From positions 1 to 9,005 of the forward strand of contig CAYGJN010000106.1 in the NCBI GenBank assembly GCA_964350135.1: a stretch of DNA of 9,005 bases, in the 5' to 3' direction. The notes below the pieces were generated by a model. That model was not told the DNA's origin. It made no database searches and saw only the letters and a program-made list of their open reading frames with translations. This DNA is from CAYGJN01 sp964350135 (GTDB taxonomy: Bacteria; Bdellovibrionota; Bacteriovoracia; Bacteriovoracales; Bacteriovoracaceae). Shown one piece after another: positions 1 to 6,028 of the stretch (positions are counted from its first letter, which is position 1; the number at the start of each line of letters is the position of its first letter). Both the position numbers and the translations under genes were made by a program.

Positions 1-1
1 T

Positions 2-655
2 CAAAAAGCTCAGATGGAAATTGGTGTTCACGGTATTCACCCAGAAATTTTAAAACTTGTGGGTGCTCTTAACTACAGAACTTCTTATACACAAAACCAA
101 TACCAACATGCTCTTGAGGCAGCCTTTCTTGCTGGAGCAATGGCCGCTGAACTTGGACAAAATGTTAAACAAGCGAGAAGAGCAGGACTTTTACATGATA
201 TTGGAAAAGTTCTAGATGCATCAGCTGAAGGCTCTCATGCCGTAATTGGTGCAGACTTCGCGAGAAAGTTTGGAGAACATCCAGATATTGTTCATGCTAT
301 TAGAGCTCACCACGATGATGAAAAACCAGAATCAGTTTTAGCACATATTGTTGCTGCATCTGATGCTCTTTCTGGAGCTCGCCCAGGAGCCCGTAAGGCA
401 ATGCAAGAGTCATATGTTTCAAGACTTTCAGATATTGAAGCTATTGTGAATTCATTTGAAGGTGTTTCTAGATCTTATGCAATTAGCGCTGGTAGAGAGG
501 TTAGAGTATTAGTTGAAAACGATAAAATCGATGATGCTCAGACTGTTATGCTCTCTAGAGATATAGCGAAGAAAATTGAAGAGGAAATGAGTTATCCAGG
601 AACAATTAAGATTACAGTTCTTCGTGAAACTAAGGCCGTAGGGGTTGCAAAATAG
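2..655 (+). CDS. rny: RNase Y, C-terminal part (5' end outside window)
   Basis: This is the C-terminal part of RNase Y, the membrane-anchored endoribonuclease that starts mRNA decay in many bacteria. The reading frame is open from base 2, upstream of the first ATG at 14 (codons for Q-K-A-Q precede that Met), so the gene is cut by the window edge and the ATG at 14 is internal. The missing part should hold the N-terminal membrane helix, the coiled coil and the KH domain. Seen here is the HD domain: the NYRTSY block, LLHDIGK with the metal-binding His-Asp pair at residues 61-62 counted from the ATG at 14, EGSHAVIGA, an AHHDD block at 98-102 and AASDALSGARPGAR, followed by the family C-terminus (NSFEGV, AGREVRV, RDIAKKIEEE, YPG, TVLRETKAV). 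The ending is normal and no defect is visible. Identification is by family motifs and is secure. Confidence 0.97.
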   Translation, partial: QKAQMEIGVHGIHPEILKLVGALNYRTSYTQNQYQHALEAAFLAGAMAAELGQNVKQARRAGLLHDIGKVLDASAEGSHAVIGADFARKFGEHPDIVHAIRAHHDDEKPESVLAHIVAASDALSGARPGARKAMQESYVSRLSDIEAIVNSFEGVSRSYAISAGREVRVLVENDKIDDAQTVMLSRDIAKKIEEEMSYPGTIKITVLRETKAVGVAK

Positions 656-693
656 TACGCAATCCTGATTATTCACAATATCAGTTAAGGGCA

Positions 694-1101
694 ATGCTAC
701 TCTCGATAGCAGTAGTATTTGCCCTGATCTCTTCTGGAATCCACACATTTGTATGTTTAATTGTTGGCTATTTTTGGTGCTACTGGGTGTATTTTGACCT
801 AAAACCAACTAGTACTCAACTTAGGAATGTGAAATTTAATAATGGAAGGCTTTCTTTTTTAAATTTTATTAATTTTAGTTTCGATGCTCTTAATAAATTT
901 ATTAATAAGAGAAATGATATAAAAATCGCTTTTCTTTTAAGACAACTTTCTCCCCATATTCTTTTTCTTCTTTTTTGGTTGGCATTGGGAGTTGGTTATC
1001 AGTGGTATTTTGTTTTTCTAGGTAGCTTAGCTTTTGAAGCAACAAAGAATATAAAGACAATTAATGAATTAAAAGAGATTAAATCAAGGTTTCAATTTTA
1101 G
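694..1101 (+). CDS. Small four-helix membrane protein, unknown function
   Basis: I do not recognise the family. From the ATG at 694 the product has 135 residues, arranged as two hydrophobic hairpins (about residues 2-36 and 86-116) joined by a polar basic stretch (about 37-80), so it is probably an inner-membrane protein with four helices and both ends in the cytoplasm. It begins 38 bp after the RNase Y stop and is likely cotranscribed with it. The start is uncertain: the ATG at 694 has only TAAGG three bases upstream, which is too close. The frame stays open upstream to 634 with no ATG, GTG or TTG. An ATA at 652, overlapping the RNase Y stop as ATAG, sits 7 nt after AGGGG and would add 14 polar residues (I-V-R-N-P-D-Y-S-Q-Y-Q-L-R-A), giving 149 residues. 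The 3' end overlaps the minus-strand dus gene by 23 bp tail to tail, leaving no room for a separate terminator. Confidence 0.7.
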   Translation: MLLSIAVVFALISSGIHTFVCLIVGYFWCYWVYFDLKPTSTQLRNVKFNNGRLSFLNFINFSFDALNKFINKRNDIKIAFLLRQLSPHILFLLFWLALGVGYQWYFVFLGSLAFEATKNIKTINELKEIKSRFQF

Positions 1102-2092
1102 ACTGAAAGCTCTTTAGACTATGATCTCTTAACAAAGACGATTTAAAATCTCCGTTATCAATATCTTCAAATAAATAGCGACTTAATCCTTTAAACCTTT
1201 TTAAAATATGCTCATCAGTTAAATCATTCTTGTACTCATTATAAAGGGCCCTAAAATATTTGATTATGTTTTGAGTTCTTAAGTAGAGAAGAAAGTCTTG
1301 ATCATTAGAAATCTCTTCAATATTTTTTTGATAGTTTTTATACAGACTTGCTAGCCATGGAGTTTTCAGAGCGCCACGAGCGGCCATGACTCCGTGACAT
1401 CCGGTGTATTCAAACATCTTTTTAATATCTAAGGGAGACCAAATATCTCCATTTCCTATAATAGGAATACTCGCTAGGTTCACAGCTTTTTTTAAATAAT
1501 CCCAATTGGCTATGCCTTTATACATTTGGTCTCTTGTACGTCCATGAATAGTAAGTGCTTCAACTCCAAGATCTTCTAAAGTCTTAATGATAAGTTCAAA
1601 ATCTTTATCATCGTGATAACCCACACGAATTTTACAGGTGAAATGTCCTTTGAAATTTTCTCTAATTTTTTGTACGACAAAGCTCATGGCCCCTAAGTCT
1701 TCAAGTAAATAGGCTCCACCTTTATGCCCGTTGACCTTTTTGGAAGGGCAACCCAAGTTCAGATCTAGCCAATTTAAGTTTAGATCTTGAATTTGTTGCA
1801 ATGTTTTGGAAATGTTAGATTTTTCTGTTGCAAGAATTTGAAAATATGTTTTTTCTCTGAGCTCTGGAGTTGCAAGTGTGTAAGCACCAAAATGGTTCGC
1901 AATATGTTGATCTTTGTAATTGCCGTTGGAGGGAATCCTTAAAAAATCACAGGCATAGAAGTCCCAACCTCCAAATTCATTAAAAATAATCTTGCGATAA
2001 ATATCGTCAGTTACACCTTCCATGGGTGCTAAAAAGATCGAATTTTCTGGAATCACTGCATTCATTGCCAGGCAGTATAGATGAGTGGACAT
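1079..2092 (-). CDS. tRNA-dihydrouridine synthase, DusC-like
   Basis: This is a flavin-dependent enzyme that reduces uridine to dihydrouridine in tRNA, using FMN and NADPH in the cytoplasm. Motifs of the Dus TIM barrel appear in order: LAPMEGVTD (21-29), LNLGCPSKKVNG (111-122) with the catalytic Cys at 115, CKIRVGYHD with the FMN-contacting Lys at 154, IHGRTRDQMYKG (182-193), IPIIGNGDIW (209-218) and the phosphate-binding GVMAARGAL (234-242). The length of 337 is normal and the C-terminal helical tRNA-binding domain is present. The NGxxGGAxLL and RGAL-PxL details and the tail resemble DusC more than DusB, but I would not fix the subfamily. The start is ambiguous: the ATG at 2092 directly abuts AGGAG with no spacer, while the in-frame ATG at 2065 (residue 10) has no Shine-Dalgarno but gives the usual short distance to LAPMEG. 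The gene is divergent from the CYTH operon. Confidence 0.95.
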   Translation of the reverse strand: MSTHLYCLAMNAVIPENSIFLAPMEGVTDDIYRKIIFNEFGGWDFYACDFLRIPSNGNYKDQHIANHFGAYTLATPELREKTYFQILATEKSNISKTLQQIQDLNLNWLDLNLGCPSKKVNGHKGGAYLLEDLGAMSFVVQKIRENFKGHFTCKIRVGYHDDKDFELIIKTLEDLGVEALTIHGRTRDQMYKGIANWDYLKKAVNLASIPIIGNGDIWSPLDIKKMFEYTGCHGVMAARGALKTPWLASLYKNYQKNIEEISNDQDFLLYLRTQNIIKYFRALYNEYKNDLTDEHILKRFKGLSRYLFEDIDNGDFKSSLLRDHSLKSFQSKIETLI

Positions 2093-2116
2093 CTCCTGAA
2101 AACCCTTTTCAGGAGA
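2092..2116. promoter_or_regulatory. Perfect inverted repeat in the divergent dus/CYTH gap
   Basis: The arms CTCCTGAAAA (2093-2102) and TTTTCAGGAG (2106-2115) are perfectly complementary around a CCC centre, and a further T-A pair at 2092/2116 makes 11 bp. The repeat lies in the 58-bp gap between divergent genes and touches the first dus ATG. Read on the minus strand, its distal arm is the only Shine-Dalgarno-like sequence (AGGAG) near the dus start. A TATATT -10-like hexamer (complement of 2131-2136) would place the transcript start near 2124, so a dus mRNA could fold this hairpin. No T-run follows on either strand, so it is not a standard terminator. It could equally be a protein-binding operator. 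Confidence 0.55.
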
Positions 2117-2150
2117 GCATTTGAGTGTTTAATATATACCGGGAGTTTAT

Positions 2151-2672
2151 ATGCCTAATATAGAAATCAAAGCACATTTAGCTGATATAGATAATGCTCA
2201 TAAAATTGCTAATGAGTTGGATACAAAACTAGTTGGAATTGATCATCAAGTTGATACGTATTTTAAGGTCCCTCAGGGTCGTATGAAACTAAGAGAATCC
2301 AGTCTTTCTGGTGCAACTTTGATTCCCTATTTAAGATCAAATCAAAAAGGTCCTAAAAAAAGTCTTTATGCGCTTTTGAAATCAGATCGGCCTGAGACTT
2401 CAAAAAGTATCTTAACTGAAATTTTTGGTGTTGAAAAAATTGTAAAAAAAGAACGTGCAATTTATCTTTATGAAAATGTTCGCATTCATCTAGATACAGT
2501 GGAAGGGCTTGGAACATTTCTTGAGTTTGAAGCAGTTTATAATGATGACACCAAAGAGGCACAATTAAGAGAGCAGAAAAAAGTTGATGAACTTATGAAT
2601 AAATTTTTGATTACTAAAGAAAGTCTTCTTACCAATTCATACGGTGAGCTAGTGGAGTGGAAAAATGATTAA
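2151..2672 (+). CDS. CYTH-domain protein (class IV adenylate cyclase/triphosphatase-like)
   Basis: CYTH proteins form a beta-tunnel that binds triphosphates through a ring of Arg/Lys and metal-binding Glu residues; members include CyaB-type adenylate cyclases, thiamine triphosphatases and inorganic triphosphatases. Here the N-terminus reads NIEIKAHL, in which the usual ExExK is NxExK (N3, E5, K7), a form I know from proteins annotated as class IV cyclases. Further tunnel residues are VDTYFKVPQGRMKLR (34-48), KKER (99-102), RIHLD (111-115) and GLGTFLEFE (119-127) with paired acidic residues. At 173 residues it is a single-domain protein without the CHAD domain. The ATG has GGGAG five bases upstream. 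It opens the seven-gene operon, and its stop overlaps the next gene by 8 bp. The substrate cannot be read from the sequence; a triphosphatase is as likely as a cyclase. Confidence 0.9.
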   Translation: MPNIEIKAHLADIDNAHKIANELDTKLVGIDHQVDTYFKVPQGRMKLRESSLSGATLIPYLRSNQKGPKKSLYALLKSDRPETSKSILTEIFGVEKIVKKERAIYLYENVRIHLDTVEGLGTFLEFEAVYNDDTKEAQLREQKKVDELMNKFLITKESLLTNSYGELVEWKND

Positions 2673-3102
2673 ATTATTAATTGCTAGTTGTTTAACGTTT
2701 AGTATTGCTCAGGCCCAATTACCTAGTCATGTGCTTTTAGATATACTTGATAGCGAATTTGTAGAAGTTGAAGACCTGCTAGACTCTTGGAATGACGAAA
2801 ATATAAATAATCTCTCTCTTTTTCTTCACTGTTATACTTTAAATGATAAACTTGATCTTATCTCTAGAGTGCGAAACGAGATCCATGATTACAAAGAAGA
2901 ATACTCTTTTATTGATGAATTCCAGGAAGCAGTTTTAGGACCTTTTGCAAAATTTGAAAACCATATAGATGAAGCTTTAGAAGTATGTGGCGCTGATGTT
3001 TCTGCAGAATGGGAAGAGGGAAAATTAAATGCTCAAAATCAACGATTAATGAGTGCTTCTATTGAGCTTATGGAATTCGTTAAGGCAATCAGAAAAATAT
3101 AA
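2665..3102 (+). CDS. Secreted protein, first of a tandem paralogous pair
   Basis: This is an unrecognised 145-residue protein with a short signal peptide: Lys at 3, a hydrophobic core, and a likely signal peptidase I site after AQA (residue 17), leaving a mature protein that starts QLP. The mature part is acidic and predicted mostly helical, and has exactly two cysteines, C56 in LHC and C108, suggesting one disulphide in the periplasm or outside the cell. It aligns without gaps for about 120 residues with the next gene at roughly 30% identity by hand. Shared positions include the L/I-P start, LDI.D, W42, NIN, LHC, AV...F..FE..I, the second Cys, EW and QN..L. It overlaps the CYTH gene by 8 bp and the next gene by 1 bp, so translation is probably coupled. 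An I-A-S-C at 6-9 looks like a lipobox but lies too near the N-terminus. Confidence 0.8.
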   Translation: MIKLLIASCLTFSIAQAQLPSHVLLDILDSEFVEVEDLLDSWNDENINNLSLFLHCYTLNDKLDLISRVRNEIHDYKEEYSFIDEFQEAVLGPFAKFENHIDEALEVCGADVSAEWEEGKLNAQNQRLMSASIELMEFVKAIRKI

Positions 3103-3524
3103 TGAAAATAGTTCTCATCTTTTTTTTAGCTTCCTTTGCATTTGCTGAAATTCCCCATGAAGTAAAACTAGATATTTTTGATAATAATTATTTGAAAATA
3201 GAACGAGCAGTTAATAGATGGTCTTACGACAATATTAATAGCTTTACCGTAACCCTTCATTGCCTTGATATTGTAAGGCTTAATGATGAGTTAAAAGAGC
3301 TTCATAACAAGGTTTGGAGTTATCAAGTAAAATATTTTTATGAAAAAGATTTTGTTAAGGCCGTATTCCTTTATTTTTCAGTTTTTGAATATAATATTTC
3401 TCAAGCTTTTTACGCTTGCATAAGCAATGATTCCTCTGAGTGGAACTCAATGGCCTTAGGCAATCAAAATGAACTTCTCAAGGCTGCTGATATCCAACTT
3501 GGATATTTTTCTGATATACAATAA
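3102..3524 (+). CDS. Secreted protein, second of a tandem paralogous pair
   Basis: This 140-residue paralogue of the preceding gene also has an unknown function. Its signal peptide (K2, hydrophobic core, AFA cleavage after residue 15) leaves a mature protein beginning EIP, just as the sister begins QLP. The two cysteines, C54 and C106, keep the same 52-residue spacing as in the sister, which argues for a conserved disulphide. Compared with the sister the charge differs: this copy is less acidic and richer in aromatic residues (for example around 73-95), so the two may have diverged to form a heteromer or to bind different partners. The start overlaps the previous stop (TAATG), and the Nudix gene follows after 5 bp. 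There is no retention or anchoring signal beyond the signal peptide. Confidence 0.8.
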   Translation: MKIVLIFFLASFAFAEIPHEVKLDIFDNNYLKIERAVNRWSYDNINSFTVTLHCLDIVRLNDELKELHNKVWSYQVKYFYEKDFVKAVFLYFSVFEYNISQAFYACISNDSSEWNSMALGNQNELLKAADIQLGYFSDIQ

Positions 3525-3529
3525 TTCAT

Positions 3530-3979
3530 ATGGATAAAATTAGAGTTTCAATTGCAGCATTTTGGGATGAAGCAGCTCCTGGTGTGAGTCTTTGGATGCA
3601 AAGACGTGAAGATAGCGGCGAGCTTCAGGGTCTTTGGGAGTTTCCTGGAGGCAAGGTAGAAGAAGGAGAATCGCTTGAAGACGCTATGCGCAGAGAGGTG
3701 CAAGAGGAAGTAGGAATTGATATCTCAGATATTGAAAGCTCTAAACTTTTTAATATTTATCCCCACCAGTTTAAGACTAAGCAAGTTTACCTCCATGTAT
3801 TCCTTGTAGGCTTTAGAAATCTAGGCACCAAGGGTAAATGGTTCAAATTTGAATCAGATCAAGATATAAAGGATCTCTCAAAGGATATACCTCCAGCAAA
3901 TACAAAAATTATTGGAGATATTGTGAACTATATTGAAAACCTTAAAAATGAGAATGCAATAGACCTTATATGGAACTAA
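3530..3979 (+). CDS. MutT-like Nudix hydrolase (probable 8-oxo-dGTP diphosphatase)
   Basis: Nudix enzymes hydrolyse nucleoside diphosphates linked to another group; MutT-type members remove 8-oxo-dGTP from the nucleotide pool. The Nudix box GX5EX7REUXEEXGU is complete: G41, E47, R55-E56, E59-E60 and G62-I63. It is preceded by LQGLWEFPGGK, which is the MutT/MutY-C signature, and the C-terminal PPAN (about residues 116-119) is also typical of MutT. At 149 residues it is slightly longer than E. coli MutT. The ATG is preceded by no clear Shine-Dalgarno sequence, so translation may depend on coupling with the gene 5 bp upstream; the gene ends with a 10-bp overlap onto the next one. Family assignment is firm. 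The 8-oxo-dGTP substrate is inferred from the flanking motifs, and related (d)NTP pyrophosphatases share them. Confidence 0.9.
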   Translation: MDKIRVSIAAFWDEAAPGVSLWMQRREDSGELQGLWEFPGGKVEEGESLEDAMRREVQEEVGIDISDIESSKLFNIYPHQFKTKQVYLHVFLVGFRNLGTKGKWFKFESDQDIKDLSKDIPPANTKIIGDIVNYIENLKNENAIDLIWN

Positions 3980-4731
3980 TTTCAAATATTTCTCAATTCT
4001 ATCTTTTATCGCTAAGCCTGGGCCTAAGCCTGTTTTCGTTATTAGTAAATACCAAAATGACAGGAGTTGGATTCTATAAAGTCTTGCTTGGAGTGATCGG
4101 TGGCTCGATGGTCATCTCTTTTACCCTTTGTCTTTTGGATCAAGCAAATATAGAAGTTATCTTTTTTTATGTATTATGCTTTGTCGTTATAAGTCTTCTT
4201 TTTACAAAGCATGCAGACGAAAGAAGTTATTTCATGTGGGGGCTTTACGGTATTAAGGTTTCTTTAATTGGGCTAATTTCATATTTTATTATTAATAATA
4301 ACGAAACTTTTTATTATTTTCTTTCATCCATGGCCCTTTTGGGCTGTGTGACTTTTACGATGCTTTTAGGGCATTGGTATTTAGTAACACCTAAATTAAC
4401 GGAGCGCCCTTTGGCAATAGGGCTTATGATTATGTGGTTTGTTTTGCTTGTGAAAATAGGCATTACAATTTTTGGATATTTTGAGTCTCAAGACTTTTTT
4501 GAATCAGGAACTCTTTTGGGAATGGGGTATAGTTTTAACTGGCTTATGCTTTTGATGAGAGTCGGTTGGGGGTATCTCATAATTTCAATTATGAGTTTTT
4601 TCACTTGGAAACTTGTTAAGATGAGGTCTTTGCAAAGTGCAACAGGGATTTTATACGTTATGACTTTCTTTGTTTTTATGGGAGAGTTAATTTCTTCTTA
4701 TCTCTATTATAATTATGGGCTTTTAATATGA
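3970..4731 (+). CDS. Eight-helix membrane protein with GHWYLV motif, unknown function
   Basis: This is a 253-residue, strongly hydrophobic protein without a signal peptide. Hydrophobic segments lie at about residues 8-27, 35-56, 62-79, 89-108, 113-138, 148-170, 182-212 (long, perhaps re-entrant) and 222-250, giving about eight helices. The loop after the fifth contains GHWYLVTPKL (134-143). Charged residues inside or next to helices, K162, R197 in LMRVGWG and E239 in FMGELISS, together with the SATGILYV stretch at 223-230, look like conserved functional sites. I associate GHWYLV..P with uncharacterised membrane proteins but cannot name a function; the His and the membrane-embedded charges would suit a cofactor, quinone or proton-linked role, which is speculation. 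It overlaps the Nudix gene by 10 bp and the next gene by 4 bp (ATGA). Confidence 0.8.
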   Translation: MELISNISQFYLLSLSLGLSLFSLLVNTKMTGVGFYKVLLGVIGGSMVISFTLCLLDQANIEVIFFYVLCFVVISLLFTKHADERSYFMWGLYGIKVSLIGLISYFIINNNETFYYFLSSMALLGCVTFTMLLGHWYLVTPKLTERPLAIGLMIMWFVLLVKIGITIFGYFESQDFFESGTLLGMGYSFNWLMLLMRVGWGYLIISIMSFFTWKLVKMRSLQSATGILYVMTFFVFMGELISSYLYYNYGLLI

Positions 4732-5180
4732 TGACAGTAACACTTACTTGTAGTGAATGCGGTTCGGCCGTTAATATTCATCCTGATACTTCTGCAAATA
4801 CAGCACAATGCAGAGTATGTAGTCATGAAATTGATGTAAAGTTCAATGCTGATCACGAAAATAATATTCTTAAAGATTGCCCACATTGTGAAAGAAAAGA
4901 TTTTTATTCTCAAAAAGATTTTAATAGAAAAATTGGTGTTATTCTTTTTGTTATTGCTGCAGTTTTATCTATTTGGACTTATGGGATTAGTTTTATTGTT
5001 CTTTATGCTTTTGACTTTTTGCTTTTTAGAAAACTTGCAAAGGTTGCAATTTGCTATAAATGCAACACTGTCTTTAGAAATATTGCAAATATAGATGAGA
5101 TTCATGAGTTTAATCATGAAATGAATGATCGTATTATTTATGCTGATCATGATTTTGGTGGCAAACCACTTGAGCACTAA
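4728..5180 (+). CDS. Membrane protein with four CxxC zinc-knuckle motifs
   Basis: This 150-residue protein of unknown function has eight cysteines in four CxxC pairs: C8/C11, C28/C31, C51/C54 and C109/C112. The first two pairs make a classic zinc ribbon (CSECG...CRVC). The third (CPHC) and fourth (CYKC) are separated in sequence by two transmembrane helices at about 70-84 and 86-101, so if they form a second zinc site the two ends of the hairpin must meet on the cytoplasmic face. The tail is rich in His, Asp and Glu. The start is the ATG of an ATGA overlap with the upstream membrane protein gene; a second Met codon follows directly. Such ribbons often bind nucleic acid or protein partners, and next to another membrane protein this may be a regulatory or assembly subunit, but that is only inference. 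Confidence 0.8.
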   Translation: MMTVTLTCSECGSAVNIHPDTSANTAQCRVCSHEIDVKFNADHENNILKDCPHCERKDFYSQKDFNRKIGVILFVIAAVLSIWTYGISFIVLYAFDFLLFRKLAKVAICYKCNTVFRNIANIDEIHEFNHEMNDRIIYADHDFGGKPLEH

Positions 5181-5943
5181 AAACATAGTTTTTTCACATG
5201 CTAATGGCTTCCCTGGTCATACATATAAAAAATTTCTAAATGAGTTTGATGATTTTAATATTAGCTATATAAATATTTATGGTATGGGGAATTTTCCAGT
5301 TGATCTTAATTGGAAAAGCTTAACTCAAGAGTTGATTTCTCATATTGAGGAAAACTTTTCTGAAAAAGTGATTGCTCTTGGGCATTCCTTTGGCGGAGTG
5401 ATTAGTTATTTTGCGGCTTCCTTGAGACCAGACCTTATTTCTCGAGTGATTGCTATTGATCCCCCCCTTTTTGGACCACATAAAAGATATCCCATGGGGG
5501 CACTTCGACTTATAGGAAAAGAAGGTCTTGTTTTTAAGCTACCTGCTCAGGCCAAAAAAAGAAAAAACTTTTTTGAATCAAGGGAAGAGGCTGCAAAACT
5601 TTTAAGAAGAAAAAAGCTATTTAAAAACTTTGATGAAGATTGTTTTAATAGTTATATCGAAGAAGGTTTTGTTAAGCAGGGCAGAGGATACTCTCTCTCC
5701 ATCCCCCCTGAATTAGAGTCTGAATTGTTTAGATTAGTTCCCTGTATTATTCCAAATCATTGGCTCAGTCCAAAGGACGCCTTTATTTTTTCATCTAAAA
5801 CATCAGGCGTTCATGATAAGAAGGATAAAAAATGGCTTTCAAGTCTACAAGGTACAGAATTAATAGAATATAGCTCCGCGGGCCATATGTGGCCTCTAGA
5901 GAAGCCAAAAGATTGTGCAAATATTGTAAAATCAGTTATTTAG
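5170..5943 (+). CDS. Alpha/beta hydrolase, probable TTG start
   Basis: This is a serine hydrolase of the alpha/beta fold and about 257 residues. Visible elements are SHANGFPG near the start (oxyanion-hole strand region), the nucleophile elbow LGHSFGG with the catalytic Ser at about residue 73 from this start, IDPPLFGPH after the following strand, and the catalytic His in SSAGHMWPLEKP near the C-terminus. The acid is probably an Asp just before that His region but I cannot assign it with certainty. The substrate is unknown (ester or acyl compound). The frame is open with an ATG at 5125, but that start would overlap the zinc-ribbon gene by 56 bp and add a hydrophobic tail copied from its overlap. 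TTG at 5170, preceded by GGTGG and overlapping the previous stop by 11 bp, gives the family's normal N-terminus. GTG at 5158 is another option. It is the last gene of the operon. Confidence 0.85.
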   Translation: MSTKNIVFSHANGFPGHTYKKFLNEFDDFNISYINIYGMGNFPVDLNWKSLTQELISHIEENFSEKVIALGHSFGGVISYFAASLRPDLISRVIAIDPPLFGPHKRYPMGALRLIGKEGLVFKLPAQAKKRKNFFESREEAAKLLRRKKLFKNFDEDCFNSYIEEGFVKQGRGYSLSIPPELESELFRLVPCIIPNHWLSPKDAFIFSSKTSGVHDKKDKKWLSSLQGTELIEYSSAGHMWPLEKPKDCANIVKSVI

Positions 5944-5983
5944 AGGTAAAGATCGACTAAACTAATCTATTAAACAAACCGAT

Positions 5984-5996
5984 ATTATGACATAAT
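5984..5996. promoter_or_regulatory. 13-bp palindrome over a -10-like hexamer
   Basis: ATTATG-A-CATAAT is a perfect 6-1-6 palindrome in the 180-bp gap before the CNNM/CorC gene. Its right arm, CATAAT (5991-5996), matches five of six bases of a -10 element, and TATTAT (5983-5988) does so on the left. A weak TTAAAC (5970-5975) could serve as the -35 box. A symmetric site over the -10 element is the typical position of a repressor operator. No known regulator consensus (PerR, Fur or FNR) fits it convincingly. No terminator hairpin was found between the hydrolase stop and this site. Confidence 0.4.
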
Positions 5997-6028
5997 GATT
6001 AAATGATGGTTTTTACAGGAGCTTTCAA

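Noticed and set aside
509..808. Minus-strand open frame across the end of rny and the start of the membrane protein gene
   Set aside because: It is antisense to a securely identified gene, has no recognisable domain, and no signal at its start.
2665..2715. Lipoprotein signal (I-A-S-C at residues 6-9) in the first secreted paralogue
   Set aside because: The Cys lies at residue 9, leaving too little hydrophobic core before it; an AQA site after residue 17 is a better signal peptidase I site, and the paralogue has no such Cys.
4846..5094. Plus-strand open frame inside the zinc-knuckle gene, hydrophobic product
   Set aside because: It is a shifted reading of the transmembrane part of the real gene, has no ribosome-binding site, and has a biased Leu/Ile/Phe/Lys composition.
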